Shown here: positions 48,499 through 57,896 of the stretch, one piece after another
Position numbering within the stretch: position 1 is the first letter of the stretch
Layout: every line of letters starts with the position of its first letter
Source: an uncultured Clostridia bacterium
GTDB taxonomy: Bacteria > Bacillota > Clostridia > Oscillospirales > Ruminococcaceae
Length of the DNA stretch: 64,000 bases
Assembly: GCA_937906945.1 (NCBI GenBank)
Contig: CALCUE010000045.1
Span: forward strand, 1 to 64,000
Reading direction: 5' to 3'
Position numbers and translations under genes: made by a program
Notes under the pieces: model-generated
Told to the model about the DNA's origin: nothing
Databases searched by the model: none
Seen by the model: only the letters and a program-made list of their open reading frames with translations

Positions 48499-50304
48499 TT
48501 GCCGCAGGACAACATCAGAAACTTTTGTATCATCGCCCATATCGACCACGGCAAATCGACGTTGGCGGACCGGATTTTGGAAAACACCAACGCGGTCGCT
48601 CCCAGGGAGATGGAGGAACAGCTTCTGGATAACATGGAGATCGAGCGGGAACGGGGCATCACCATCAAAAGCCGTGCCGTCCGCCTTCATTATACCGCCG
48701 ACAACGGCGGGGAGTATATTTTCAATCTGATCGACACCCCCGGACACGTGGACTTCAACTATGAGGTCTCCCGTTCGCTGGCCGCCTGCGAAGGCGCCGT
48801 GCTCATCGTGGACGCTTCCCAGGGTGTGGAGGCGCAGACGCTGGCCAATACATACCTCGCCGTGGACCACAACCTGGAGATCGTGCCGGTCATCAACAAA
48901 ATCGACCTTCCGGCAGCGGACCCGGAGCGGGTCGCCCACGAGATCGAGGATATCATCGGCATTCCGGCGCTGGACGCGCCGCGCATTTCCGCCAAGACCG
49001 GCGAAAACGTCCACGCCGTTTTAGAGGCCATTGTGGACGGCGTTCCGGCACCGGTAGGAGATGACGACGCGCCGCTCAAAGCGCTGATCTTCGACTCCAT
49101 TTATGACAGCTACCGGGGCGTTATCGTCTACGTCCGCATTATGGACGGCGTTCTCCACAGCGGCGACCGCATCCGCATGATGGCCACCGGCGCCGAATTC
49201 GACGTCGTGGAAGTGGGCTATATGGGCGCGACCCGGTTGGTGCCATCCGACGAACTGCGTGCCGGTGAAGTCGGCTATATCACCGCCTCCATCAAGACGG
49301 TGGCCGATACCGCCGTCGGCGACACGGTGACGTTGGCCGAAAGCCCGGCGCCGGAGGCGCTTCCCGGCTATAAAAAGGTGCATCCGATGGTCTATGCCGG
49401 TATCTATCCGTTGGACGGCGCCAAGTATCCGGACCTTCGGGACGCTTTGGAAAAACTGACCCTCAATGACGCCTCCCTCAGCTTCGAGCCGGAGACTTCG
49501 GCGGCGTTGGGCTTCGGTTTCCGGTGCGGCTTTCTGGGACTTCTTCACATGGAGGTCATTCTGGAACGGCTCGAGCGGGAATACAACCTTGACCTTATTA
49601 CGACAGCGCCGAGCGTTGTCTATAAACTTTATCTCACCGACGGTTCCGTCATGGAACTGGATAACCCCACCAACTATCCGGATCCGGCGGTCATCGAATC
49701 CACCGAGGAACCCTACGTCATGGCGACGATCTTCACCCCGACGCAGTATATCGGCAGTATTATGGATCTTTGTCAGCAGCGGCGGGGCATTTATCACGAC
49801 ACCCATTATCTGGAGGCCGACCGCGCCGAGGTGCGGTACGAGCTTCCGCTCGGAGAGATCATTTACGACTTTTTCGACGCCTTGAAGAGCCGGACGAGAG
49901 GCTACGCCTCCTTCGATTACGAGCCCTGCGGCTATAAAGCGAGCAAACTGGTCAAACTGGACATTCTTCTCAACGGCGAACAGGTGGACGCCCTTTCGAT
50001 GATGGTCTTCGCCGAAAACGCCTATCCGAGAGCCCGGCGGATGACCGAGCGCCTTCGCGACAACATTTCCCGTCAGCTTTTCGAGGTGCCGATCCAGGCC
50101 GCCATCGGCGGTAAGATCATCGCCCGGGAGACGGTCAAAGCCCTTCGGAAGGACGTTCTGGCCAAGTGCTACGGCGGCGACATCAGCCGGAAGAAGAAAC
50201 TTTTGGAAAAACAGAAGGAAGGCAAAAAGAAGATGCGCCGCATCGGTTCCGTCGAGCTTCCGAAGGAAGCGTTCATGGCGGTTCTGAAGCTGGACGACAA
50301 CTGA
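48499..50304 (+). CDS. lepA: Elongation factor 4 (LepA)
   Basis: This ribosome-bound GTPase is linked to back-translocation and 30S biogenesis. The 601-residue product has the G domain from residue 1 (AHIDHGKSTLADR near 13, ERGITIK, DTPGHVDFNYEVSRSL, NKIDLP), the domain II barrel and the EF-G-like domains III and V. It ends in the LepA-specific C-terminal domain (GGDISRKKKLLEKQKEGKKKM). The start is TTG with CCGGAGGTG upstream. Confidence 0.97.
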   Translation: MPQDNIRNFCIIAHIDHGKSTLADRILENTNAVAPREMEEQLLDNMEIERERGITIKSRAVRLHYTADNGGEYIFNLIDTPGHVDFNYEVSRSLAACEGAVLIVDASQGVEAQTLANTYLAVDHNLEIVPVINKIDLPAADPERVAHEIEDIIGIPALDAPRISAKTGENVHAVLEAIVDGVPAPVGDDDAPLKALIFDSIYDSYRGVIVYVRIMDGVLHSGDRIRMMATGAEFDVVEVGYMGATRLVPSDELRAGEVGYITASIKTVADTAVGDTVTLAESPAPEALPGYKKVHPMVYAGIYPLDGAKYPDLRDALEKLTLNDASLSFEPETSAALGFGFRCGFLGLLHMEVILERLEREYNLDLITTAPSVVYKLYLTDGSVMELDNPTNYPDPAVIESTEEPYVMATIFTPTQYIGSIMDLCQQRRGIYHDTHYLEADRAEVRYELPLGEIIYDFFDALKSRTRGYASFDYEPCGYKASKLVKLDILLNGEQVDALSMMVFAENAYPRARRMTERLRDNISRQLFEVPIQAAIGGKIIARETVKALRKDVLAKCYGGDISRKKKLLEKQKEGKKKMRRIGSVELPKEAFMAVLKLDDN

Positions 50305-50397
50305 TTTTGACTTTTTGAAAAAAACTGGCTGAAAAAAAGGATTTTCGGATTTTTCGGCGTATATAAGAAATAGAAAGCGAAAAAGGAGGGAAGGCCG

Positions 50398-51396
50398 TTG
50401 AACTTTCGGGAAGAAGCGGAAAAACGGGAAGCGGAATTTCTTTCGCCCTACGCCGCTCTTTCGGCCAACAGCAAAGGCCGGGAAAGAGCGGTCGAACCGG
50501 ACCCCATCCGGACGGATTTTCAGCGGGATCGGGACCGCATCATCCATTGTAAGGCCTTTCGGCGGCTGATGCATAAGACGCAGGTCTTTTTAAGCCCCGA
50601 AGGGGATCATTACCGTACCCGCCTTACCCATACCCTGGAGGTGGCGCAGATCGCGCGCACCATGGCGGTGGCCCTCCGGCTCAACGAAAATCTCACCGAG
50701 GCCATCGCTCTCGGCCACGATCTGGGACATACACCTTTCGGGCATGCCGGAGAGCGGGCGCTCAACGAGATCTGTCCCTTCGGATTCCGCCATTATGAAC
50801 AGAGCCTTCGGGTCGTCGATTGTCTGGAAAGGGACGGCGAGGGACTGAACCTTACCTGGGAGGTCCGGGACGGCATTCTGCGTCACACGAACGGCGAACC
50901 GGCGGCGACGAGGGAAGGGCAGCTTGTCAAATTGGCCGACCATTTCGCCTATGCTCACCACGATTTTGAGGACGCCGTTCGCGCCGGCGTTCTTTCCGAG
51001 AACGCCGTGCCGCCGGAAGTGCGGCACGTCCTTGGGGAGACGGCGACGGAGCGTCTTTCCCACATGGTGACTTCCGTCATTGAGAACAGCGGCGAAGTTA
51101 TCGGAATGGAACCGGAAGTCAAGGCCGCCGCCGAGCTTTTGGAAGAATTCATGTTCGGCGCGGTCTATACGAACCCCATCGCCAAATCGCAGGAAAAGAA
51201 AGCGGAGGATCTGGTCGTCGCCCTCTATCAGTTTTTCCTGGAAACGCCGGGCGCCATGCCGGTGGAATATCAGGAGATCGCTTTGCGGGACGGGTTGGAT
51301 CGGGCCGTCTGCGACTATATCAGCGGCATGAGCGACCGCTACGCCATTAAACTATATAACGATTTCTTTGTGCCGAAAGGTTGGAACAAGGAATAA
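50398..51396 (+). CDS. dgt: dGTPase-like HD-domain triphosphohydrolase
   Basis: The family removes triphosphate from dNTPs, often dGTP. The 332-residue product has FRRLMHKTQVF, the HD metal site in RTRLTHTLEVAQIAR and ALGHDLGHTPFGHAGE, and the later DHFAYAHHDFEDA segment. It is a short form without extra domains. TTG start with AAGGAGGG eight bases before it. It begins the dgt-dnaG-rpoD cluster common in Clostridia, which ties nucleotide pools, primer synthesis and the main sigma factor together. Confidence 0.92.
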   Translation: MNFREEAEKREAEFLSPYAALSANSKGRERAVEPDPIRTDFQRDRDRIIHCKAFRRLMHKTQVFLSPEGDHYRTRLTHTLEVAQIARTMAVALRLNENLTEAIALGHDLGHTPFGHAGERALNEICPFGFRHYEQSLRVVDCLERDGEGLNLTWEVRDGILRHTNGEPAATREGQLVKLADHFAYAHHDFEDAVRAGVLSENAVPPEVRHVLGETATERLSHMVTSVIENSGEVIGMEPEVKAAAELLEEFMFGAVYTNPIAKSQEKKAEDLVVALYQFFLETPGAMPVEYQEIALRDGLDRAVCDYISGMSDRYAIKLYNDFFVPKGWNKE

Positions 51397-51431
51397 ATTT
51401 TTGAAAAAATACAAAGGAAAGGAGCCGTTTT

Positions 51432-53186
51432 ATGATCCCACAGAGCTTTATTGAAGAACTCAAGATGAACGCGGATATCGAGTCCATCGTGTCCTCCTAC
51501 GTCCAACTTCGGCGTCGGGGACGCATTTCGACGGGACTTTGTCCCTTCCATTCGGAAAAAACCGGCTCCTTTACCGTCTATCCGGAGAGCCAGTCGTTCT
51601 ATTGCTTCGGCTGCGGCGCCGGAGGGGACGTCATCGGTTTTATCCGCCGCATTGAGAACCTCGAGTACGTCGAGGCCGTCAAGTTTCTGGCGGAACGATG
51701 CGGGATGACCGTGCCGGAGGACGTGGCGGAAGACCGGACGGCGGCTTTGAAAGCGAGAATTCTGGAGATGAACCGGGAAGCGGCTCATTTCTATTATGAA
51801 AACCTGTTGACGCCGGAGGGAAAAGCGGCGCTGGATTATCTGACCGGGCGGGGACTTCTGCCACGGACGATCAAGCATTTCGGGCTCGGCTACGCGCCGA
51901 ACGGTTGGAACGGGCTTTGCGACCTCCTTCGGAAAAAAGGCTTTTCCGGGGAGGAGATGGAGGCGGCGTGCCTTGCGAGAAAAGGTCGGAACGGCGGCTA
52001 TTATGACGTGTTCCGGGACCGGGTGATGTTCCCCATTATTGACCTTCGGGGCAATGTCATCGGGTTCGGCGGACGAAAAATGACCGGCGACGGTCCGAAA
52101 TATTATAACTCACCGGATACGCCGGTTTTTAAGAAAACGAAAAACCTGTTCGCTTTGAACTTCGCGAAAAAGAACCAGAAACTTGACCACCTGATCCTGT
52201 GCGAAGGCTATATGGACGTCATCGCCATGCATCAGGCCGGGTTTACCGAAGCGGTGGCTTCCCTCGGAACGTCGCTGACATCCGACCAGTGCCGGTTGGC
52301 GGCCAGCTACGTGGACGAGGCGGTTTTAGCCTACGACTCGGACGAAGCCGGACAGAAAGCCACCAAAAGGGCTATCGGCCTTCTGGACGAGGCGGGGATC
52401 CGGGCAAAGGTGCTGAACATTCCGAACGCCAAAGACCCCGACGAATTCATCAAAAAATTCGGCGGCGCCCGGTTCAAAAAGCTCATTGAGGATTCCACCG
52501 GCGCGGTGGAGTATGAACTGGGAAAGATCGGCGCAAAATACGAGACGGATACGCCGGAAGGGAAGATCGGCGCGCTCAAAGAGGCGGTCACCCTTTTGGC
52601 GGAGATGAAAAACCCGTTGGAGCGGGAAGTCTGGGCGGCTAAATTAGCCGCGGATTACGGCACCACCAAAGAGGGAATTTTAGCGCAGGTACAGGCGAAG
52701 ATCCGGCGGAAAGTAAAAGCCGGGGAAAAGCGAAGCCTGCCGGGAACGGTGCTGAATTCATCCTCCGCCGCTGTGCCGGAAAAAGCGAAAAATCCGGCGG
52801 CGGCTGCCGCTGAAGAGCGGCTTTTGGGGGCGGTGTTCCGCCATCCGGAAACGCTGCGAACTCTTTCGGGACAGATCAGCGAAAGCGATTTTGTCTGCGA
52901 GCTTTACCGCCGCTTTTACGGAAAAATGGCCGAAGGCTATGCCATGGGCTACGACCTTTCCCCGAGCCTTTTCGGAGCGGATTTTTCGCTGGAGGAACAG
53001 AACCTTATCAGCCGGATCTTTAATCTGGCGAGGGAACATCAGGTGACGGCGGAAGACGCCGAGGACGCCGCGCGAACGATGCTTCGCTTAAAAGAAAAAA
53101 AGTCCGACAGCGAGATCGCCGGTCTTTCGGGGACGGAGCTTGTGGACTATATAGAAAAAATGAGACGGGAAAAACAGAAGAAATAA
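51432..53186 (+). CDS. dnaG: DNA primase
   Basis: DnaG lays RNA primers at the replication fork. The 584-residue product has the N-terminal zinc-binding domain (CPFHSEKTGSFTV...FYCFGCGAGGD, residues 37-64) and the catalytic core with TOPRIM motifs LILCEGYMDVIAMHQ near 253 and AYDSDEAGQKA near 299. The C-terminal helicase-binding domain (about 455-584) follows. AAAGGAGCC precedes the ATG. It sits between dgt and rpoD. Confidence 0.97.
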   Translation: MIPQSFIEELKMNADIESIVSSYVQLRRRGRISTGLCPFHSEKTGSFTVYPESQSFYCFGCGAGGDVIGFIRRIENLEYVEAVKFLAERCGMTVPEDVAEDRTAALKARILEMNREAAHFYYENLLTPEGKAALDYLTGRGLLPRTIKHFGLGYAPNGWNGLCDLLRKKGFSGEEMEAACLARKGRNGGYYDVFRDRVMFPIIDLRGNVIGFGGRKMTGDGPKYYNSPDTPVFKKTKNLFALNFAKKNQKLDHLILCEGYMDVIAMHQAGFTEAVASLGTSLTSDQCRLAASYVDEAVLAYDSDEAGQKATKRAIGLLDEAGIRAKVLNIPNAKDPDEFIKKFGGARFKKLIEDSTGAVEYELGKIGAKYETDTPEGKIGALKEAVTLLAEMKNPLEREVWAAKLAADYGTTKEGILAQVQAKIRRKVKAGEKRSLPGTVLNSSSAAVPEKAKNPAAAAAEERLLGAVFRHPETLRTLSGQISESDFVCELYRRFYGKMAEGYAMGYDLSPSLFGADFSLEEQNLISRIFNLAREHQVTAEDAEDAARTMLRLKEKKSDSEIAGLSGTELVDYIEKMRREKQKK

Positions 53187-53211
53187 AAGGACTTTTCAGG
53201 AGGAATAAACC

Positions 53212-54309
53212 ATGGGAGACAAAAAGAACGGCTTTCAGGAGCTGATCGAAAACGGCAAGGTCAAAGGAAAACTCACCACCAAAGAGATCACCGATTTTAT
53301 CGAAGAGGTGGATTTTGAGGTCGAGCAGATGGACAAGCTCTACGATACGCTGGAAAACAACGGCATCGAGATCGTAGAGGACCTTTCGGATACCGCCGAT
53401 CTGGATTTTGATATCGCCGATATCGAAAAAGAGGAGATCGACGAGGACGGTTCCATCATCGAGGGCATCAGCATTGATGACCCGGTCAAGGTCTATCTGA
53501 AAGAGATCGGTCGGGTGCCGCTTCTGACCGCCGAAGAGGAGATCGAATTGGCGGAGAAAATGAACAGCGAGGACGGCGTGGAAGCCGCCAAAGCCAGAAA
53601 ACGTCTTTCCGAGGCGAACCTTCGGTTGGTCGTCAGCATCGCCAAACGCTACGTCGGACGGGGCATGCAGTTCCTGGACCTTATTCAGGAGGGCAACCTC
53701 GGTCTTATCAAAGCGGTGGAGAAATTTGACCACACCAAGGGCTTCAAGTTTTCGACCTACGCCACCTGGTGGATCCGTCAGGCCATTACGAGAGCCATCG
53801 CCGACCAGGCGAGAACCATCCGTATTCCGGTACACATGGTCGAGACCATCAACAAGGTGAAGAAAGTCAGCTCCCAGCTTCTGCACCAGAACGGACGGGA
53901 ACCCACCGCCGAGGAGATCGCCGTGGAGCTTGAAATGCCGGTAGAAAAAGTCCGGGAGATCATGCGGGTCGCCCAGGAGCCGGTTTCTTTGGAAACGCCG
54001 ATCGGTGAGGAAGAGGACAGCCACCTCGGCGACTTCATTCCCGACGACGACGCGCCGGCGCCGGCGGACGCCGCTTCCCATACGCTTCTGCGGGAACAGC
54101 TGGCGGACGTGCTCAAGAGCCTGACGCCCAGAGAGGAAAAAGTCCTTCGCCTTCGTTTCGGCCTGGACGACGGACGTCCCCGCACGCTGGAGGAAGTGGG
54201 CAAGGAATTCAACGTCACCAGAGAGCGTATCCGTCAGATCGAGGCCAAGGCTCTTCGGAAGCTCCGTCATCCGAGCCGCAGCAAAAAACTCAAGGATTTC
54301 ATCGACTGA
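53212..54309 (+). CDS. rpoD: Primary sigma factor RpoD (SigA)
   Basis: This is the housekeeping sigma factor. The 365-residue product has region 1.1 at the start, region 1.2 (DPVKVYLKEIGRVPLLT) near 90, region 2 with RLVVSIAKRYVGRGMQFLDL and the -10 reader GFKFSTYATWWIRQAI, and region 3 (EPTAEEIAVELEM). Region 4.2 has the -35 helix-turn-helix TLEEVGKEFNVTRERIRQIE. AGGAGGAATA precedes the ATG. The near-consensus TTGACA/TATAAT promoters throughout the window fit this factor. Confidence 0.98.
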   Translation: MGDKKNGFQELIENGKVKGKLTTKEITDFIEEVDFEVEQMDKLYDTLENNGIEIVEDLSDTADLDFDIADIEKEEIDEDGSIIEGISIDDPVKVYLKEIGRVPLLTAEEEIELAEKMNSEDGVEAAKARKRLSEANLRLVVSIAKRYVGRGMQFLDLIQEGNLGLIKAVEKFDHTKGFKFSTYATWWIRQAITRAIADQARTIRIPVHMVETINKVKKVSSQLLHQNGREPTAEEIAVELEMPVEKVREIMRVAQEPVSLETPIGEEEDSHLGDFIPDDDAPAPADAASHTLLREQLADVLKSLTPREEKVLRLRFGLDDGRPRTLEEVGKEFNVTRERIRQIEAKALRKLRHPSRSKKLKDFID

Positions 54310-54310
54310 G

Positions 54311-54643
54311 TTACGATGAGTAGTCCTCTAAAAGACGAAGAAGCTCCGCTTCGGAGGAAACGGAAAGGCCTTCGGCCAGTTTTTCCCGGTCCTCCGGCGG
54401 CAGAGAACGAACGCGAACGTCATAGATCTCGTTGGGATAGCGCCCGTCGCCGAGAAAAAGCGCCAGTTTTCCCTGATAGACCCCGAGGGTCATCGTGGGA
54501 GCGGGTTCCTCGGCGGCAACGCCGCTTTGGGACGTAAGAGTCTCCTGTTTGGGAGAAAATTGCCCGTTCAGGGCGAAAAGACCGAGGATCAGGGTCATGA
54601 CCAGAAGCAGCGACGCCACGGTGACGGCTAACGTACGTTCCAT
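54311..54643 (-). CDS. BofC C-terminal-domain protein
   Basis: The 110-residue product has one N-terminal transmembrane helix (residues 5-27), a short spacer and a BofC-like C-terminal domain with GVYQGKLALFLGD, YDVRVRSLPPEDREKLAEG and LLRLLEDYSS. In Bacillus, BofC is a forespore protein that controls sigma-K checkpoint signalling; short one-domain versions like this are widespread in Clostridia and their role is less certain. AAAGGAG precedes the ATG. It converges on rpoD with one base between the stops. Confidence 0.78.
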   Translation of the reverse strand: MERTLAVTVASLLLVMTLILGLFALNGQFSPKQETLTSQSGVAAEEPAPTMTLGVYQGKLALFLGDGRYPNEIYDVRVRSLPPEDREKLAEGLSVSSEAELLRLLEDYSS

Positions 54644-54774
54644 AAAAAACTCCTTTTTTCGTTACTGAGGATATTTTTAACAGACAATTCATCAATTAAA
54701 CAGCAAAAAAGGCTATAATAGAAAAAAACACCGCCCGAAAGGGTGAGAATTGGACTCCGAAGGGAGGAAACGGC

Positions 54775-57012
54775 ATGGCTAAAAAGAAGAAACAGACCGA
54801 GCAGGAAACCGAGACCGTCCGGGAATCGCCGCTTTGGTGGCGTATTATCAAGGGGATCTTCCGCTTTTTCGGAAGACTTCTGGCTACCGTTCTCGCTGTT
54901 GTGATCATCAGCGGCTGCATCATCGGCTGTGTTCTTTCCACGGTCATTCTGGGCATGGTCGATGACACCGAGGATATCGACCTCGACGCGTTGGAACTGA
55001 GTTATACGACCATTATTTATACCAAAGACCCGGAGACGGGAAATTACGTGGAGGATACCAAGCTCTACGGGGAAAACGGCAAACTGATCTGGGCGGATTA
55101 CGATGAAATGCCGTCCTATCTGATCGACGCGGTCGTTGCCGCCGAGGACAAGCGGTTCTGGTACCACCAGGGGGTGGACTTCACCCGTACCATTTCGGCG
55201 ACCATCGGCTTTCTGACCGGTAACGACAACGGCGGTGGTTCCACCATTACCCAACAGCTGATCAAGAACGCCACCGGCCACGACGAGGTGCGTATCGACC
55301 GGAAAGTCAAAGAGATCTTTAACGCTCTGGCTTTGGAGAAGAAATATTCCAAAGAACAGATCGTCGAGGCTTACCTCAACATCATCGCCCTCGGTTACAA
55401 CACCTACGGCGTGCAGGCGGCTTCCAATATGTATTTCGACAAGGACGTTTCGGAGCTTTCGATGGAGGAGTGCGTGGCGCTGGTCGCCATCACCCAGAAC
55501 CCGAGCAAATATGAGCTTTTCGGCCATGAGGAGCAGAACGCCGAGCGTCGTGCCTACGTCTATGGCCAGTTGGTCGAGATGGGCTATATTGATAAACAGC
55601 AGTATGATACGATGATCAAGACCCCCATTGTCACCTCGAAAGGGCAGGTCTCCAGTCAATCCAAGAGCAAGTATCAGTCCTGGTTCATCGACTACGTCAT
55701 CGAGGACGTGGTGAATGCCTTTATGGAGGAATACGGCTGGGACAAACAGCAGGCGGAAAGCGAGCTCTATAACGGCGGCTACCGCGTTTATACCACCGTG
55801 GACCAGCGCATCCAGAGCGCTATTGAAAAATATTATGAGCACCCGGAGAGCTTCCCGATGGTGCGCAACGAGGTCCAGCCCGATTCGGCCTTCATCATGC
55901 TCAATTATGACGGCGAGATCGTCGGCATTGTCGGCAGTAAGGGCGAAAAGACCGGTTCCCGGCTTTTCAATATCGCCTCCCGGGGCAAACGGCACATCGG
56001 TTCCACCATCAAACCCATCACATCCTATGCGTTGGCGGTGGAAAATGATCTGATCACCTATTCCACGGTCATCGTGGACGAGCCGGTCTATAAAGCCGGA
56101 GAGACCTATCAGGGCACGACCTTTAAGGCGGACTGGCCGGTCAACTATTACGCCGGTTATAAAGGACCGGTCACCGTTGATGAAGCGGTCCAACGCTCCA
56201 TCAACACCATTCCGGTCAAACTGACGACCCTTCTTTCGCCGCGGACGTCCTTTGACTTCCTGACGCAGAAGCTCCATATCACGAGCCTTGTGGACAGCGG
56301 GGAAAACAACGACGTCGCCGTAGCGCCGATGGCTCTCGGTTCGTTGACTGTCGGTATTTCGCCGTTGGAACTGGCCGGCGCTTATCAGATGATCGGCAAC
56401 GGCGGCCTTTATATCAAACCGCACTCCTATACGGAAGTGCTCAACAGCGAGGGTGAAGTGGTGCTTCGGGCCAACACCTCGCCGGAACGTGTGGTTTCCG
56501 CGGAAACGGCCACCATTCTCAATAAGCTTTGCCAACGTGTCACCAGCGGTCCTTACGGCACCGGTACGGCGGCCAGCCTTGGCGCTTATGGAATCCAGAC
56601 CGCCGGTAAAACCGGATCGGCCTCCGACAACACGGACCTCTGGTTCGTCGGCATGACGCCGGAATATCTCGGCGTTGTCTGGCTCGGCTATTCCGAGGGT
56701 ATGAAAGAGATCCGCTATACCAGTTATCCGACGCCGGTCATCTGGAAAGGCGTTATGATGAATATGATCGACGTGATGGATCCCGAGGCTCGGTTCCCGG
56801 TGAGCCCCAACGTGGTTTCGGCGCAATATTGTACCGCTTCCGGCGACCTTGCCACCGGTTCCTGCGCCCATACGGCCACCGGTTGGTATAAGAAAAACAA
56901 TATGCCCGGCTATTGTACCGACTGCTACGGCGGCATTTCCTTCTCCGATTCCGGAGAGGGCGATTCCGGCTCCGGTTCCGGTTCCGGCAGCGTGCATCTC
57001 GGCGGCGATTAA
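54775..57012 (+). CDS. Class A penicillin-binding protein (PBP1a type)
   Basis: This bifunctional peptidoglycan synthase has 745 residues: a short cytoplasmic tail, one membrane helix (about 30-60), a GT51 glycosyltransferase domain and a transpeptidase domain. GT51 has VAAEDKRFWYHQGVD near 120 and GGSTITQQLIKN near 153. The transpeptidase has the nucleophile motif GSTIKPI near 408, SIN near 480 and AGKTGSASDN near 611. The tail is Ser/Gly-rich (GDSGSGSGSGS). GAAGGGAGG precedes the ATG. Confidence 0.96.
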   Translation: MAKKKKQTEQETETVRESPLWWRIIKGIFRFFGRLLATVLAVVIISGCIIGCVLSTVILGMVDDTEDIDLDALELSYTTIIYTKDPETGNYVEDTKLYGENGKLIWADYDEMPSYLIDAVVAAEDKRFWYHQGVDFTRTISATIGFLTGNDNGGGSTITQQLIKNATGHDEVRIDRKVKEIFNALALEKKYSKEQIVEAYLNIIALGYNTYGVQAASNMYFDKDVSELSMEECVALVAITQNPSKYELFGHEEQNAERRAYVYGQLVEMGYIDKQQYDTMIKTPIVTSKGQVSSQSKSKYQSWFIDYVIEDVVNAFMEEYGWDKQQAESELYNGGYRVYTTVDQRIQSAIEKYYEHPESFPMVRNEVQPDSAFIMLNYDGEIVGIVGSKGEKTGSRLFNIASRGKRHIGSTIKPITSYALAVENDLITYSTVIVDEPVYKAGETYQGTTFKADWPVNYYAGYKGPVTVDEAVQRSINTIPVKLTTLLSPRTSFDFLTQKLHITSLVDSGENNDVAVAPMALGSLTVGISPLELAGAYQMIGNGGLYIKPHSYTEVLNSEGEVVLRANTSPERVVSAETATILNKLCQRVTSGPYGTGTAASLGAYGIQTAGKTGSASDNTDLWFVGMTPEYLGVVWLGYSEGMKEIRYTSYPTPVIWKGVMMNMIDVMDPEARFPVSPNVVSAQYCTASGDLATGSCAHTATGWYKKNNMPGYCTDCYGGISFSDSGEGDSGSGSGSGSVHLGGD

Positions 57013-57065
57013 AAAAACGAAGCGCTCCGCTTTTGAGACAGCCACGTAAGGAAGTTTTTCTGAAT

Positions 57066-57731
57066 ATGGATTTTGTACGACAAAATCAGATGCTCGTTAT
57101 AGATGTAGACAAATTAGAATTTGTAAAGGAGTTTTGTCATATGCCGTCACCGGAAAAATTCAGAGAATCCCTTGCACAATTTGCGGTAGATGAATCGACC
57201 GTGCGCGAGATCAACAAAGGGTATGAAGACGTCATATCCAAAACGAACAAGAAAATCAAATCTGCGTACATGAAGCAGGCACTCGAAGTGATGAACGAGA
57301 GACTGCCGAAAGAACGCGTGCAGGAGATCATCGAAGCCAATGCCTGCTGCAAGAGCGGTGCCCGTGAAAGAGCGTCGAAGGCCTTCGCAAAAGAATACGC
57401 AAATCTCAAATTGGAAGAAAAACTTTCAATTATCAGTCAAAAACCTGAGCTTTATATGGGACAGGCGCATCTTGATGAGAGCGGCGATATCATCGTCACA
57501 GGTGCTGGGATTCACAATGGCATAAAATTCGAATGTGTCTGCCCTACCATAAGTAAAGTGAAGCGGGACTATGCCATTCCCCGCGAATATTGCTACTGCT
57601 GTGGAGGGCACTTCAGATTTCACTATGAGATCATGCTCAATGTAAAGCTGGAGCTTTGCAGCATAGTATCGTCACCGCACGATACCGACGGTCAGAAACC
57701 ATGCGTGTTCAAATACCGTATAGTTGAATAA
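57066..57731 (+). CDS. Cys-rich protein of unknown function, likely acquired
   Basis: I do not recognise this 221-residue soluble protein with confidence. The first 130 residues are helical and charged. The second half has NACCKSGARERASKAF (near 98), FECVCPT and YCYCCGGHFRFHYE (near 178-191), so a cysteine/histidine metal site is likely; distant similarity to DUF6144-type proteins is possible. Codons end in A or T far more often than in the neighbours, and the gene lies inside the inverted-repeat segment, both of which point to transfer. ATG 57066 has only GGAAG about 12 bases upstream. Confidence 0.6.
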   Translation: MDFVRQNQMLVIDVDKLEFVKEFCHMPSPEKFRESLAQFAVDESTVREINKGYEDVISKTNKKIKSAYMKQALEVMNERLPKERVQEIIEANACCKSGARERASKAFAKEYANLKLEEKLSIISQKPELYMGQAHLDESGDIIVTGAGIHNGIKFECVCPTISKVKRDYAIPREYCYCCGGHFRFHYEIMLNVKLELCSIVSSPHDTDGQKPCVFKYRIVE

Positions 57732-57780
57732 AGAGTAAAAATATGTCATCAACAAACTTCAGTTTGTAAAGAAAAGATTA

Positions 57781-57821
57781 CCCGCCGAAGAGAAAATGAT
57801 TTCCTTTTCGGCGGGTTTTGC
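57781..57821 (+). terminator. Terminator of the acquired Cys-rich gene
   Basis: CCCGCCGAA pairs with TTCGGCGGG around a long internal region; TTTTG follows. Confidence 0.75.
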
Positions 57822-57896
57822 TTTGTCAAAAAACATCCCTATGTGGCTGTGACCTTTGGCGGAGCGCTTTTTTCTGAAATTTTTATCAAAAAGGGC

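Larger units (their letters stand above)
57020..57869. mobile_element. 850-bp segment bounded by inverted repeats (putative mobile insertion cassette)
   Basis: The ends are imperfect inverted repeats of about 31-33 bp. AAGCGCTCCGC (57020-57030) is the exact complement of GCGGAGCGCTT (57859-57869), and further in CAGCCAC (57039-57045) matches GTGGCTG (57843-57849). Inside is one AT-richer gene with its own terminator. There is no transposase and no clear target duplication. The outer arm plus the flanking A- and T-runs also look like the two halves of a terminator of the PBP gene, so insertion into a terminator loop is an alternative. Confidence 0.5.

Noticed and set aside
54628..57045. Long open frame antisense to the PBP gene
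   Set aside because: Same artefact. The sense strand has complete GT51 and transpeptidase motifs.
57066..57731. Transposase
   Set aside because: No DDE, HUH or serine/tyrosine recombinase pattern is visible; the cysteine blocks do not match known transposases.
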